NCBI RefSeq assembly: GCF_022869805.1
Contig: NZ_CP094974.1
Span: 1,488,001-1,552,000 of the forward strand
From: Halosolutus halophilus
Lineage (GTDB): Archaea; Halobacteriota; Halobacteria; Halobacteriales; Natrialbaceae
Direction of reading: 5' to 3'
DNA length: 64,000 nt
Of this stretch, positions 34,059 through 42,800 are shown in pieces. A model generated the notes under the pieces. That model searched no databases. It had not been told where the DNA came from and saw only the letters and a program-made list of their open reading frames with translations. The translations under genes were made by a program, and so were the position numbers. Positions within the stretch are counted from its first letter, which is position 1, and each line of letters opens with the position of its first letter.

Positions 34059-34307
34059 CCCACCCGTTCACGGGTGGGATGAAGCCGACAACCGGCGGAG
34101 CAGTGATTATCCTGATGACCGTAAAATGAACTACCGAGTCCGAGGTAAGGATACGCACTCCACCGGGGAGGTAACTGAAGCCCGCTATCTCGGTCGGGGG
34201 CCGCACTGGCACGGCCCACAACTCCACCACGCGGTGCGACGAGTGGAGAACCGTCCCCGTCGTGGGCACGATCTGTGACCGTGAAACCCCACGACTTCAG
34301 TCGTGGG
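34059..34307. mobile_element. Small IS200/IS605-derived palindromic element (PATE/MITE-like), no transposase
   Basis: Two 20-nt hairpins of identical design bound 249 bp: CCCACCCGTTCACGGGTGGG at 34059-34078 and CCCACGACTTCAGTCGTGGG at 34288-34307. Each has an 8-bp perfect stem and a TTCA loop. Subterminal hairpins of this kind mark IS200/IS605 and IS1341-type ends in haloarchaea, and transposase-less derivatives (palindrome-associated elements, PATEs) are known there. No tnpA or tnpB frame is present between them, only a 50-codon frame. It sits between two genes without disrupting either. Confidence 0.55.
34126..34278 (+). CDS. 50-residue basic/His-rich ORF inside the palindromic element (tentative)
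   Basis: An ATG frame encodes a peptide starting MNYRVRGKDTHSTGEVTEAR and ending NRPRRGHDL, with a His-rich middle (HWHGPQLHH). It lies entirely between the two hairpins, 8 nt after a GATGACC stretch. It is basic, unlike most haloarchaeal proteins, and has no recognised domain. It may be a real small protein carried by the element, or an accidental frame. Conservation of the frame in other copies would decide. Confidence 0.25.
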   Translation: MNYRVRGKDTHSTGEVTEARYLGRGPHWHGPQLHHAVRRVENRPRRGHDL

Positions 34308-34330
34308 AGGATGTCGGAACGCGGGTCGAG

Positions 34331-35110
34331 TCAGAGTAGCTGTTCGACCTCGGCCAGCGACTCGAGCACGTGGTCGGGTTCGACGGGCGATTCGTCGATC
34401 GCAGCCCGATCCGTCACCCCGGTCAGGACGACGGCCGACGTCATGCCGGCCCGGTTCCCCAGCGCGATGTCGGTGTCGAGCCGATCGCCGACGACGAGCG
34501 TCCGTTCGGGGTCGGCCTCGAGCCGGTTCATCGCCGCGTCGGCGGCGATCGCGGACGGTTTCCCCAGAATCGCGTCCGGTTCTCGGCCGGCGACGGCCTC
34601 CATCGCGGCGAGGATCGCCCCCGAGCCGGGAATCGCCCCGTCCTCGATCGGAATGGTCGCGTCCGGGTCGGTCCCGTAGAACGGGACGTCGCCCTCGAGC
34701 GCCCGCAGGGCCTCCCAGAGCGTGCCGAAGGAGAATCCCTTGTCGAACGAGCCGAGGACGACCTCGGCCGCGTCGGGATCGTCGGTCAGTTCGACGGCCG
34801 CCTCTTCGAGAATCGTCTCGAGCCGATCGATCCCGACGAGATAGACCCGTTCGTCGGGGTGGGTGGTCGCGAGGTACTCCGCGGCGACGGTCGCGGACGT
34901 GAGGACGGTCCCGGGATCGACGCGGATTCCGTGGGGCTCGAGTTTCCCGCCGTAATGGTCGCTGCCGCGAGTCGGGTTGTTCGAAAAGAGCAGCCGGGAA
35001 CAGCCCGCGTCGTCCAGCGCGTGCAACCCGTCGGTCACGTCCGGGACGAGTTCCTCGCCCCGGACGATCGTGCCGTCGACGTCGAGAATCGCCGCCTCGT
35101 ACGCGGTCAT
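34331..35110 (-). CDS. HAD-IIA family hydrolase (NagD-like phosphatase)
   Basis: The 259-residue protein is a HAD phosphatase with a C2-type cap: motif I AAILDVDGTIVRGEELVPDV (nucleophile Asp-x-Asp), motif II LFSNNPTRGS, a lysine in LGKPSAIAADAAMNRL, and motif IV LVVGDRLDTDIALGNRAGM. Family members dephosphorylate small sugars or nucleotides. The ATG at 35110 overlaps the stop of the upstream SHOCT gene by 4 nt (ATGA), so the two are co-translated. The downstream side contains the IS605-like element. Confidence 0.9.
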   Translation of the reverse strand: MTAYEAAILDVDGTIVRGEELVPDVTDGLHALDDAGCSRLLFSNNPTRGSDHYGGKLEPHGIRVDPGTVLTSATVAAEYLATTHPDERVYLVGIDRLETILEEAAVELTDDPDAAEVVLGSFDKGFSFGTLWEALRALEGDVPFYGTDPDATIPIEDGAIPGSGAILAAMEAVAGREPDAILGKPSAIAADAAMNRLEADPERTLVVGDRLDTDIALGNRAGMTSAVVLTGVTDRAAIDESPVEPDHVLESLAEVEQLL

Positions 35111-35580
35111 CGCCCGCAGCTAGGGCTGGCCGCGGATTGAGTGTTTGGATGGCCGATTCGCGACGGCCGACGGGATCGCTCGGTCCCTTCGAGCGACAGT
35201 TCGTCCGTTTTCACGCCCGCCGCTTCCGCCCGTTCGTACGATTCGATCAATCGATCGAGTTTCGCCTCGAATTCGTCCTCGGAGAGGTCGCGCGCGGCGT
35301 ACCGCTTCTGGAGTTCCGTCACGGGATCACGACTGACCCGGTCCGCACCGACACGTCCCCCGTCCGCCGTCGCGAGTTCCGTTTTCTCGTTTTCGGCTCC
35401 GGTGTGCGCGGTGAGACACCGGACGAGAACGCCGCTGAGAACCACGAGACCGGTAACGGCGAGCGCGTACAGCGGCCCGGCGAACAGCAACGTCGCGATG
35501 ATCAGGACGTCGGCCAGGACGAACTCGATCGCGAAAATCTCCGTGAGACTGTAATCCCGGCCGCCCGATTCGCTGCCCAC
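35107..35580 (-). CDS. Small membrane protein with C-terminal SHOCT-like domain
   Basis: The 157-residue protein has two hydrophobic segments (IFAIEFVLADVLIIATLLFA and GPLYALAVTGLVVLSGVLV), then a charged linker and a SHOCT-like motif DPVTELQKRYAARDLSEDEF (about 104-123) followed by EAKLDRLIESY. SHOCT modules are short C-terminal oligomerisation motifs on many prokaryotic membrane proteins. GTG at 35580 is the likeliest start, since further upstream the frame has low-complexity shadows. Coupled by a 4-nt overlap to the downstream HAD phosphatase, with an ACAGGAATGCCTGT palindrome about 20 nt upstream. Confidence 0.7.
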   Translation of the reverse strand: MGSESGGRDYSLTEIFAIEFVLADVLIIATLLFAGPLYALAVTGLVVLSGVLVRCLTAHTGAENEKTELATADGGRVGADRVSRDPVTELQKRYAARDLSEDEFEAKLDRLIESYERAEAAGVKTDELSLEGTERSRRPSRIGHPNTQSAASPSCGR

Positions 35581-35599
35581 GCGTGCATTCAACGTGTCG

Positions 35600-35613
35600 A
35601 CAGGAATGCCTGT
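35600..35613. promoter_or_regulatory. Palindrome ACAGGAATGCCTGT upstream of the SHOCT gene
   Basis: Two perfect 5-bp arms (ACAGG and CCTGT) are separated by AATG, 20 nt upstream of the GTG start of the SHOCT gene and about 155 nt from the divergent acidic-protein gene. It could be an operator for the SHOCT-HAD operon; no regulator is assigned. Confidence 0.3.
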
Positions 35614-35767
35614 AGGGGAATCACCGGTCGATCTCGAAAACTCGTCGATCGGCGGCACCGTCGGTTCGTCCGGGCCGGCATCCCGGTCGCTGCGTACCGG
35701 TCGATGCTGACGTCGACCGTCGAACGGGGAGGGAATTCTTATCCCGCGACCCGCTCTATCACGGGGT

Positions 35768-36238
35768 ATGGGACTCGAGGTCGAAGCCCCCGATCCGCCG
35801 GAACTGGAGTTCGTCGATCCGAACGAGTACGACGACGCCACGATCAGTGCCGACGGAACGGACGAGATCGATTACCGTCGGGAGGAACTCCAGGAGTTCC
35901 TCGAGGAGGGCGCCTGGGAGGAAGCCTTCGCGGAGTGGCTCGAGGACACCGATCTCGAGGAGCGGGAGTACGAGATCGCCCGCGACCTCGACCTCTTCGC
36001 GGAGTTCGACTTCTTCTGGGACGACTTCGCCGATCGGGTCGGCTACCACGCCCCGGGCATCCCGGAGGACTGGCAGGCCCGCGAGTACCACCCGGAACTG
36101 GACACGTGGGGCACCGTCTCCGCGATCAACGCCGAACTCACCGAGTTCGGCCAGATCGTCTCCGTCGTGCTCAAAGAGGAGTACATCACCTGGGAAGCCG
36201 AGTACGAACCGCCGGAGGACCTGCCGGACTTCGACTGA
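35768..36238 (+). CDS. Conserved highly acidic haloarchaeal protein, unknown function
   Basis: The 156-residue protein is extremely acidic and begins MGLEVEAPDPPELEFVDPNE. It has a helical middle (EELQEFLEEGAWEEAFAEWL) and an aromatic-rich part (LFAEFDFFWDDFADRVGYHA). No catalytic motif, signal or membrane segment is visible. The appearance is of a compact soluble domain, perhaps a binding protein. An ATTCTTATCCC block about 30 nt upstream of the ATG suggests leaderless expression. Neighbours give no functional clue. Confidence 0.72.
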   Translation: MGLEVEAPDPPELEFVDPNEYDDATISADGTDEIDYRREELQEFLEEGAWEEAFAEWLEDTDLEEREYEIARDLDLFAEFDFFWDDFADRVGYHAPGIPEDWQAREYHPELDTWGTVSAINAELTEFGQIVSVVLKEEYITWEAEYEPPEDLPDFD

Positions 36239-36271
36239 AGCGGGTTCGACTCTCCGGACGGGATCGGCGCC

Positions 36272-36412
36272 CTACTCGCGCGGGACGGCGATGTTTCCCA
36301 ACTGTTGCTTGCAGCGCGGACAGGTGCCCGGCGAGGCCTCCGTCGTTCGGTAGGTACAGGTCGGGCATTCGTAGATCGGTCGGCCGGACTTGAACGGGTC
36401 CGTGTAACCCAT
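36272..36412 (-). CDS. 46-residue rubredoxin-like zinc-ribbon protein
   Basis: This short gene encodes MGYTDPFKSGRPIYECPTCT and then YRTTEASPGTCPRCKQQLGN, ending AVPRE. Two CPxC knuckles (CPTC and CPRC) spaced 14 residues apart make a rubrerythrin/rubredoxin-like metal site, probably zinc. It has the start ATG at 36412 and a TAG stop. Small proteins of this class are common in haloarchaea and their roles are mostly undefined. Confidence 0.78.
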   Translation of the reverse strand: MGYTDPFKSGRPIYECPTCTYRTTEASPGTCPRCKQQLGNIAVPRE

Positions 36413-36522
36413 GGTGAAGGGAGGGCGGTTTCGGACATAAACGTTGTCCCAACAGAGCAGGTATTCTTCCAGAAGCTGTGTTGAAAAGACGGTATTTGGA
36501 AGACTATTGGACGATCGTAAAA

Positions 36523-37086
36523 TTACTCGTCTCGTCGGATCGCCACGATCGCGAACGTCTCCGGTCGGTCCGTCGCGGTCTCGATCTCGAACCCGGCGGT
36601 CTCGAGCTGTTCGACGACGTCGTCGGGTGCGAACCGCTCGTCGAGGGGCGGCCCGCTCTCCTCGGTGCCGGTGGCCGACCAGTCGATCGTGACCAGCCGA
36701 CCCCCGGGGCGGAGCACCCGCGCGAGTTCCTCGAACGCCTCGTCCGAGGCGTACTCGTGGTGTGTCATGTTCGAGTACGCGGCGTCGAGGTGATCGTCCG
36801 CGAACGGCAGCGAGGAGACCTCGGTCGTGACGAACTCGACGTTCTCCGGCGCACCCTTCTCCCGGTAGCGATCGTGCATCTCCGACTGGACGTCGACGGC
36901 GTAGATCGTCTCGACGTACGGCGCGACGTCGTCGGTGTAGAAGCCGGTACCCGATCCGAGATCCGCGACGACGTCCTCGTCCGTCGGTGCGAGCATCGCC
37001 ACGAGTTCCTCGCGGGAGCAGTACCGGTACCGGGACGGGTCTTCGAGCGCGTCGGCACGATCGATCGGGAAGGTGTGAAAGCCCAT
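36523..37086 (-). CDS. SAM-dependent class I methyltransferase
   Basis: The 187-residue protein has motif I in VVADLGSGTGFYTDDVAPYV (SAM-binding Gly loop), an acidic end of strand 2 in IYAVDVQSEMHDRYREKG, and the later motifs LPFADDHLDAAYSNMTHHEY and VLRPGGRLVTIDWSATGTEE. Its target is unknown; small-molecule methylation is plausible. The ATG at 37086 starts the conserved N-terminus (MGFHTFPIDRADAL). It is divergent from the MFS transporter, with 131 bp between starts. Confidence 0.88.
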   Translation of the reverse strand: MGFHTFPIDRADALEDPSRYRYCSREELVAMLAPTDEDVVADLGSGTGFYTDDVAPYVETIYAVDVQSEMHDRYREKGAPENVEFVTTEVSSLPFADDHLDAAYSNMTHHEYASDEAFEELARVLRPGGRLVTIDWSATGTEESGPPLDERFAPDDVVEQLETAGFEIETATDRPETFAIVAIRRDE

Positions 37087-37217
37087 TACCGGGTGTTCGC
37101 AGCGAGCGCACTTCCAAGTTTCTCGATGCGCTCGCACGTCGGAACGTCGGCTCTGACGCTGCGTCGGTATCGCTACATTCTCGGCAGCGCGCGGTCTGAC
37201 ACCGAGACGAACGTCGC

Positions 37218-38462
37218 ATGTCGGTTCCCGAGTCGATCCGGCGGTACGCCCACCTCGACGTCCTGGTCCTGACCGCGTCGATCTGGTTTCTCGCGAAGTT
37301 CGTCCGGTACGTCTTCCCGCCACTGTTCGGTCCCTTCCAGGACAGCTACGGCGTCTCGAACGCGACGCTCGGGGCTGCCTTTACCGGATTCATGCTGGTC
37401 TACGCGACGATGCAGTTCCCCTCGGGAGTGCTCGCCGATCGACTCGGCTCCGTCACGGTCATCACGTCCGGGGCGCTCGTGGCGGCGGTCGCTGCCCTCG
37501 CGCTCGTCGTCGACTCGCCGTTCGTCGTACTGATCGGGGCCATGCTCGTGATGGGCGGCGGAACCGGCGCCCACAAGACCGTCGCTGTCCGGCTTCTCTC
37601 TCAGGCCTATCCTGCGCGGACGGGCCGCGCACTCGGCGTCCTCGACACCTTCGGCGCGTTCGGCGGCGTGATCGCCCCGGCCGCGGTCGTCGCCGTCGCC
37701 GGCCTGTCGTTCGCGTTCGGCGAGCGCTGGCGGGCGATCTTCCTCGGGGCTGGCGTCGTCGGCCTCGCGCTCGCCGTCACCTTCCGGGTCAGGGTTCCCC
37801 GGCGGGTACCGGCCGAGACCGATCGGGCCGCGGCCACGGGCCTCGGCCCGGGCGCGATCGGCCAGTACGCGACGCTCTTTCGCGACTGGCGGTTCTCGGT
37901 GTTCGCACTCGTGACCGTCCTGTTCTCGTTCACCTACAACGGCCTGGTCGCGTTCGCGCCGCTGTATCTCACCCAGGAGGCCGGACTCGCGCCGGCGACT
38001 GCGAGCCTGCTCTACAGCGCGCTCTTCCTCGCGAGTCTGGTGCAACTGGTGACCGGCGACCTCAGCGATCGGGTCGGGACCCTGCCCCTGATCGTCGGGA
38101 CGCTCGCGCTCGCCTCGACCGCGCTGGTCGGCTTCGTCTCGCTCACCGGCACCGGCGGTCCGATACTGCTCGGCAGCGCGCTCGTCGCCGCCGGGGTGGG
38201 TGCCCACGGGTTTCGACCCGTCCGGGGCGCGTACCTGATGGCGGCGATCCCGGACGACGTCGCCGGCGGCGGACTGGGAATCGTCCGGACGTTCCTGATG
38301 GGAGGCGGTGCGATCGCGCCGACGATCGTGGGGACCCTGTCGGAAACCGCCGGCTTCCGGCCCGCGTTCTGGCTACTCACCGCCTCGGTCGTCTCGGCGA
38401 CGGTTCTCGCAGTGGGACTGTGGGTCCTCGAGGCCGATCGAGGGCGAACTGGCGGTCGGTGA
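37218..38462 (+). CDS. Major facilitator superfamily transporter
   Basis: The 414-residue protein shows twelve hydrophobic segments and the MFS loop 2-3 signature as LVYATMQFPSGVLADRLGSV (GxLaDRxG). The second-half counterpart is LVQLVTGDLSDRVGTLPLIV. It probably imports or exports a small metabolite or drug through proton coupling; the substrate is not readable. Translation starts at the ATG 37218, which is preceded by the methyltransferase gene on the opposite strand. A second methyltransferase gene follows 81 bp downstream on the same strand. Confidence 0.9.
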   Translation: MSVPESIRRYAHLDVLVLTASIWFLAKFVRYVFPPLFGPFQDSYGVSNATLGAAFTGFMLVYATMQFPSGVLADRLGSVTVITSGALVAAVAALALVVDSPFVVLIGAMLVMGGGTGAHKTVAVRLLSQAYPARTGRALGVLDTFGAFGGVIAPAAVVAVAGLSFAFGERWRAIFLGAGVVGLALAVTFRVRVPRRVPAETDRAAATGLGPGAIGQYATLFRDWRFSVFALVTVLFSFTYNGLVAFAPLYLTQEAGLAPATASLLYSALFLASLVQLVTGDLSDRVGTLPLIVGTLALASTALVGFVSLTGTGGPILLGSALVAAGVGAHGFRPVRGAYLMAAIPDDVAGGGLGIVRTFLMGGGAIAPTIVGTLSETAGFRPAFWLLTASVVSATVLAVGLWVLEADRGRTGGR

Positions 38463-38543
38463 TCGCCCGGCGGCGATGGAGCACCGCGATCGGGGCCCGC
38501 GACCCACACGAATATCACGGTTCCCCGCTTCGTTCGGGGCGAG

Positions 38544-39245
38544 ATGTCCGACGCGCTCTACCGCGAGTATCCCGCCGTCTACGACGCGCTGTACGCCGAC
38601 AAACCGTACGACGAGGAGGTCGAATTCGTAACCGACTTCGTCGCGGCGGGTGGCCGGATCCTCGTCGTCGGCTGTGGGACCGGCGAACACAGCCGTCGAC
38701 TCCGCGATCGGGGGTACGACGTCGTCGGCGTCGATCCGAGCGAGGCGATGCTCGAACGGGCCCGGAAGAAATCCGACGCCGACTTCGTGCTGGGATCGCT
38801 CCCCGAACTACCCGTCGATGGGACCTGCGACCTGGTGTTCGTGCCGTTCACCGTCGTCAACCACCTCGAACACGGGACGGTCGACGCGAGCCTCGAAACG
38901 CTCGTCGATCGTCTCGCCCCCGGAGGAACGCTCGTTCTCGATACGATGTGGGTTCCGGAGGACGGCACCGACCTGACGCTCGGCGTCCACGAGCGGCCGG
39001 AGGGCGACTACGCTCGACTGCACCAGATCCACGTCCGGGACGTCGACGCGGGCACCTACCGGTGGGACTCGATCGTCTTCACGCCGGACGGCTCCTGGTT
39101 CGCCGACACGCACGACCTGATCGACGCTCCTGCCGAGGCGATCGTCGAACTCCTCGAGGAGCGGGGCCTGGCGGTCGAGATATACGACGGCTACCGGGAG
39201 GCCGACGGCTGGCCGGCGACGGTCGTCGTCGCCCGGCGTGAGTGA
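38544..39245 (+). CDS. SAM-dependent class I methyltransferase
   Basis: The 233-residue protein begins MSDALYREYPAVYDALYADK and has motif I in RILVVGCGTGEHSRRLRDRG, the acidic residue of strand 2 in VVGVDPSEAMLERARKK, and LPVDGTCDLVFVPFTVVNHL (motif II region). GGTLVLDTMWVP then corresponds to the post-motif strand. It lacks obvious similarity to rRNA or protein methyltransferases and resembles small-molecule types. It is followed after 45 bp by a zinc-ribbon gene. Confidence 0.87.
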   Translation: MSDALYREYPAVYDALYADKPYDEEVEFVTDFVAAGGRILVVGCGTGEHSRRLRDRGYDVVGVDPSEAMLERARKKSDADFVLGSLPELPVDGTCDLVFVPFTVVNHLEHGTVDASLETLVDRLAPGGTLVLDTMWVPEDGTDLTLGVHERPEGDYARLHQIHVRDVDAGTYRWDSIVFTPDGSWFADTHDLIDAPAEAIVELLEERGLAVEIYDGYREADGWPATVVVARRE

Positions 39246-39290
39246 TTAACCGAGACAAGAGTTATTATTCCGCAGGTTGTATGTTATCAC

Positions 39291-39428
39291 ATGCCACTCG
39301 CAGAGCCACGCGAGGACGAGTACGAGTGCGTCCAGTGTGGCCGGCGAGAGACCGCCGTCGACGCGTTGCTATCGACCTGTCGGCGGTGCGGGGGCGAGAT
39401 GCGAAACGTCGAGTTGATCCGGGAGTAG
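39291..39428 (+). CDS. 45-residue zinc-ribbon protein (rubrerythrin-like)
   Basis: The frame encodes MPLAEPREDEYECVQCGRRE, then TAVDALLSTCRRCGGEMRNV and ELIRE. Two CxxC pairs (CVQC and CRRC) spaced 14 residues apart form a zinc-ribbon or rubredoxin-like fold. A TTATTATTCC box lies about 25-30 nt before the ATG. This is the second such tiny metal-binding protein in 3 kb (see 36272-36412). Its role is unknown. Confidence 0.78.
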   Translation: MPLAEPREDEYECVQCGRRETAVDALLSTCRRCGGEMRNVELIRE

Positions 39429-39505
39429 CCGAGGTGTCGTCGTGGCCCGCGCCGATCGGGAGCGGCGCCACCGGTTTTTTGCCAGCGTTCGTGGAAGCTC
39501 GGTCT

Positions 39506-39886
39506 ATGTACAGGCTGGTCGATATCGGCGGCGTCGAGCCACGCGATCTCGAGGACGTCGATCCGTCGCTCCTCCCGATCGGACTCGAACTCCAGCCCGA
39601 TCGGATGCGCCCGAGCATCTGGCACTACGAACGAGGCGCAAAGAACACCTTTCACCGCCAGGCGGAGCAAGAGGAACTGTACGTCGTTCTCGAGGGAACC
39701 CTCGACGTGACGGTCGAACGCGAGGACGAACGCGACGTCGTCAGGATGACGAACCACGACGTCCTCGTCGTCCCGCCGGAGTCGTGGCGCCAGCTGAAAG
39801 CGGTCGAGGAAAGTCGAGTGCTCGCCGTCGGTGCCCCGAACGTCGCGGACGACGCGATCGTCGAGGACGATACTACCACGGAGTAA
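39506..39886 (+). CDS. Cupin domain protein
   Basis: The 126-residue protein is a single cupin barrel. It has the first motif in AKNTFHRQAEQEELYVVLEG (His-x5-Glu-Glu form, about residues 46-65) and the second in MTNHDVLVVPPESWRQLKA, in which the usual final His is replaced. The leading segment GLELQPDRMRPSIWHYERG is typical of haloarchaeal cupins. Metal-dependent catalysis is uncertain because the second His is missing; a binding role is possible. It converges with the actin-like/coiled-coil gene, 9 bp between stops. Confidence 0.85.
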   Translation: MYRLVDIGGVEPRDLEDVDPSLLPIGLELQPDRMRPSIWHYERGAKNTFHRQAEQEELYVVLEGTLDVTVEREDERDVVRMTNHDVLVVPPESWRQLKAVEESRVLAVGAPNVADDAIVEDDTTTE

Positions 39887-39895
39887 CGGCCCCGA

Positions 39896-42800
39896 TTACC
39901 CGTCGAACTGGGACGCAACCGCGAGCAACGCGAGTCCGAGGACTAGCACGCCGCCGCCGACGATCGGTACGCCTGCAGCCGCGACTGCTCCACCGGCGAC
40001 GACGCCGGCCCCGCCGCCGCCCGCGAGCGCCGACCTCGGGAGGGAACCCGCCCCGTCCGCGGCGCGCTGCACTTCTTCGAGGTCGGCCCGGAGAGCCTCG
40101 AGTTCGTCGGCCCGGGCCGGCGGCCCACTGCTTCCGCCGTCGACCGCCGCGAGCCGATCGTTCAGCGAGTCGACGGTGGTCGCCAGTTCGGCGACCGTCG
40201 ACTCGACCGACGATACGTCCGATTCGAGAGATCTGACGTCCGTTTCGTCGGAGATGGACGCGACCGTCGTCGTGAGGGCGTCGATCTCGGTCGATAGCCG
40301 ATCGAGCCGCGCTCCATGCTCGGCTACCTCGTTGCCGTGATCCGGCAGGTCGGCGACGGTCTCCGAGAGCCGGTCGTGGGCCGCCCGGAGCGACTCGACG
40401 TCGGTCGCCACCTCGTCGACCTCGGCTGCAACGGCGTCGACGTCGGCAGCCACCTCGTCGACCGCCGACAGGGTGCCTCGCGCCTCGAGTCGGGACGCGA
40501 GGTCGTCCGCTCGCGATTCGATCGCCTCGACGGTATCCGTGAGGTCGTCGAGGTCGGTCTCGAGGTTCGATCGAACCGCTTCGACCGTCGCCTCGGTTTC
40601 GGAGCGGACGTCGCCGATCCGGTCGTCGAAATCGTCACGCACCTCCTCGAGATCGGCACGAACGTCGCTGACGCTGTCGTCGAGATCGGCACGAATGCCC
40701 TCGGTCCGTTCGTCGACCGTCGTTTCGACCGCCCCGATGCGGTCCCGGAGATCAGCCTCGGTTTCGGCCAGTCGCTCCTCGATCGCACTCGCGTCGGCCT
40801 CGGTCGTCTCGAGGTCCGCCGTCACCGAGTCGATCATCGCTCGCTGCTCGTCGATCGACTGCCGGAGGGCCGCCACGTCGGTCCCGGTGGCAGCTTCGTC
40901 TTCGATCGCGTCCACGGAGTCGGCCAGTGCCGCGACGTCGCCCTCGAGCGCGGACACGTCGGCTGCCACCGACTCCAGAGACTCGGCCAGGTCCGCGCGT
41001 TCACCGTCGATCGTCTCGAGGTCCGCAGCGATCGCGTCGACTCGTTCGGCGTTCGCCGCATCGGCCGCGAGGTCGTCGATCCTGTCGCGCACGTCGGCGA
41101 TCGTCTCCCGGACGTCGTCGACGTCCGCTTCGACCGAGTCGGTGGCAGTCGCGAGGTCGCTCTCGACGGTCTCGACGCGATCGTCGATGTCGTCGACCTC
41201 GTCGTGGACGTCGGCGAGGCGATCGTCCGTCCGCTCCGACAGTTCGTCGAGTCGTTCCGAGACGCCCGTGATCCTGGTGGCCGCTTCCTCGAGTCGACCC
41301 GCCAGTCCGTCCACGCGCGTGCCGATCCGATCGACCTCGTCGTCGAGGGCGACGAGTTCCTCGTCGAGCCGCGTGACCGTCTCCTCGACGGCGTCGAGAT
41401 CGGATTCCGATGCAGCGTCGGCCTCGAGATCGGCCAGGTCGTCGCGTAGCGTGTCGGCCCGCTCCTCGAGCGACGCGGTTCGATCGGTGACGTCCTCGAG
41501 ATCCGTCGTGAGGTCCGTGAGCCGATCGTCGAGGGCAGCCCGGTCGTCGGCCGCGTCCGACGTCGTCTCCGAGAGCGCGTCGACCGCCGACTCGATCGCG
41601 TCGACGTCACCTTCGAGGGCGGCGAACGCCTCCGAGAGGCCATCCAGATCGTTCTCGAGGTCGTCGACGATCTCGTCGCTCGCGTGGGTATCGCTCTCCG
41701 CTTCGAGGGCGGACAGGTCGTCGGCGAACGCCTCGAGTCGCTGCTCGATCTCCTGGACCTCCTCGACCGAGGGCGATCGCTCCTCGACGTACTCGAGGTC
41801 GTCGAAGAGTCGTTCGACGTCCTCGCTGACCGCCTGGATCTCCGCGTCGCGGTTCGCGAGCCGATCGAACAACTGGTCGATCGCGTCGTCGGCCCTGTCG
41901 TGGTCTCCCGCAGCCGCGAGCGAGTCGTCGAACGAGAGCGACGTCCGGGCGTCGTCGACGTTCCCGGTCCCGCCGTTGGTCCCGATTGAGTCCGCCGTCT
42001 CGCCGCCGGCGTCGGTGGCGGACGCGGTGTCGTCCCCGGCCGGCGACTCGTTCCACGTGACGTCGTCGAACGCGTCGACGTCGTCGGCCGCTGCCGCGAG
42101 GGCCCCTCTGGCAGCGCTTGCGGCGGGTTCGTCCGCGAGCCGGACGCCGCGGATCGAGAACGGGAGGTTCCCCGCGTCGAACCGGCCACCCACGAGGTAC
42201 TCGATCCCCTCGGTTGCCCCGTCGCCGGCGACCGCGATCGGGACGGCGAGCCCCTCCTGAACGTCGCTCGCGTCCGCTTCGGCGGCGATCGCCTCGACCA
42301 GTTCTCCGACGAGCGCGTCGTGAGCCGCTGCGATGGCGCTCTCGATTCCGCCGGTGGCCGCCTCCGGATCGAGGACGAACTCCTCGAAGACGGCCGCGAC
42401 CTCGGATCGAGGCTGGTCCGTCTCACTGGCCGCCCGCTGGACGATCCACTCGCTGCCTTTCGCGAGCGAGAAGGCGAGCACCGGGACGCCGTAGTAGGAG
42501 AGTGCGACGCTCGTCGTCTGGGATCCGATGCAGACGCCGAGCCCGGTGTAATTGTCCGCTGCGAGTTGATCGTAGACGACGGCGAAGCCCTTGCTGACCG
42601 GAGTCGCCCCGGACGCCCGCTCCGCGAGGGCGGACGTGACGGCATCGCGGTGTGCGTCCTCCGGTTCGGGGGCGTCGACCACCGTACCGGGCGTCGTATA
42701 ACAGAGTGGGCCGCTCACCGAGTCCCCCAGCAGGTCGGCAACGACGGCTTCCAGCGCAGGTGCCGCGTAGCCGTCCGTGACGAGCAGGCCGTTCGAGAAC

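Noticed and set aside
40473-42260. 595-codon plus-strand frame opposite the coiled-coil protein
   Set aside because: It is a Ser/Arg-rich mirror of the repetitive coiled-coil coding sequence. The reverse frame has conserved ATPase motifs at one end and a membrane segment at the other, so this one is a shadow.
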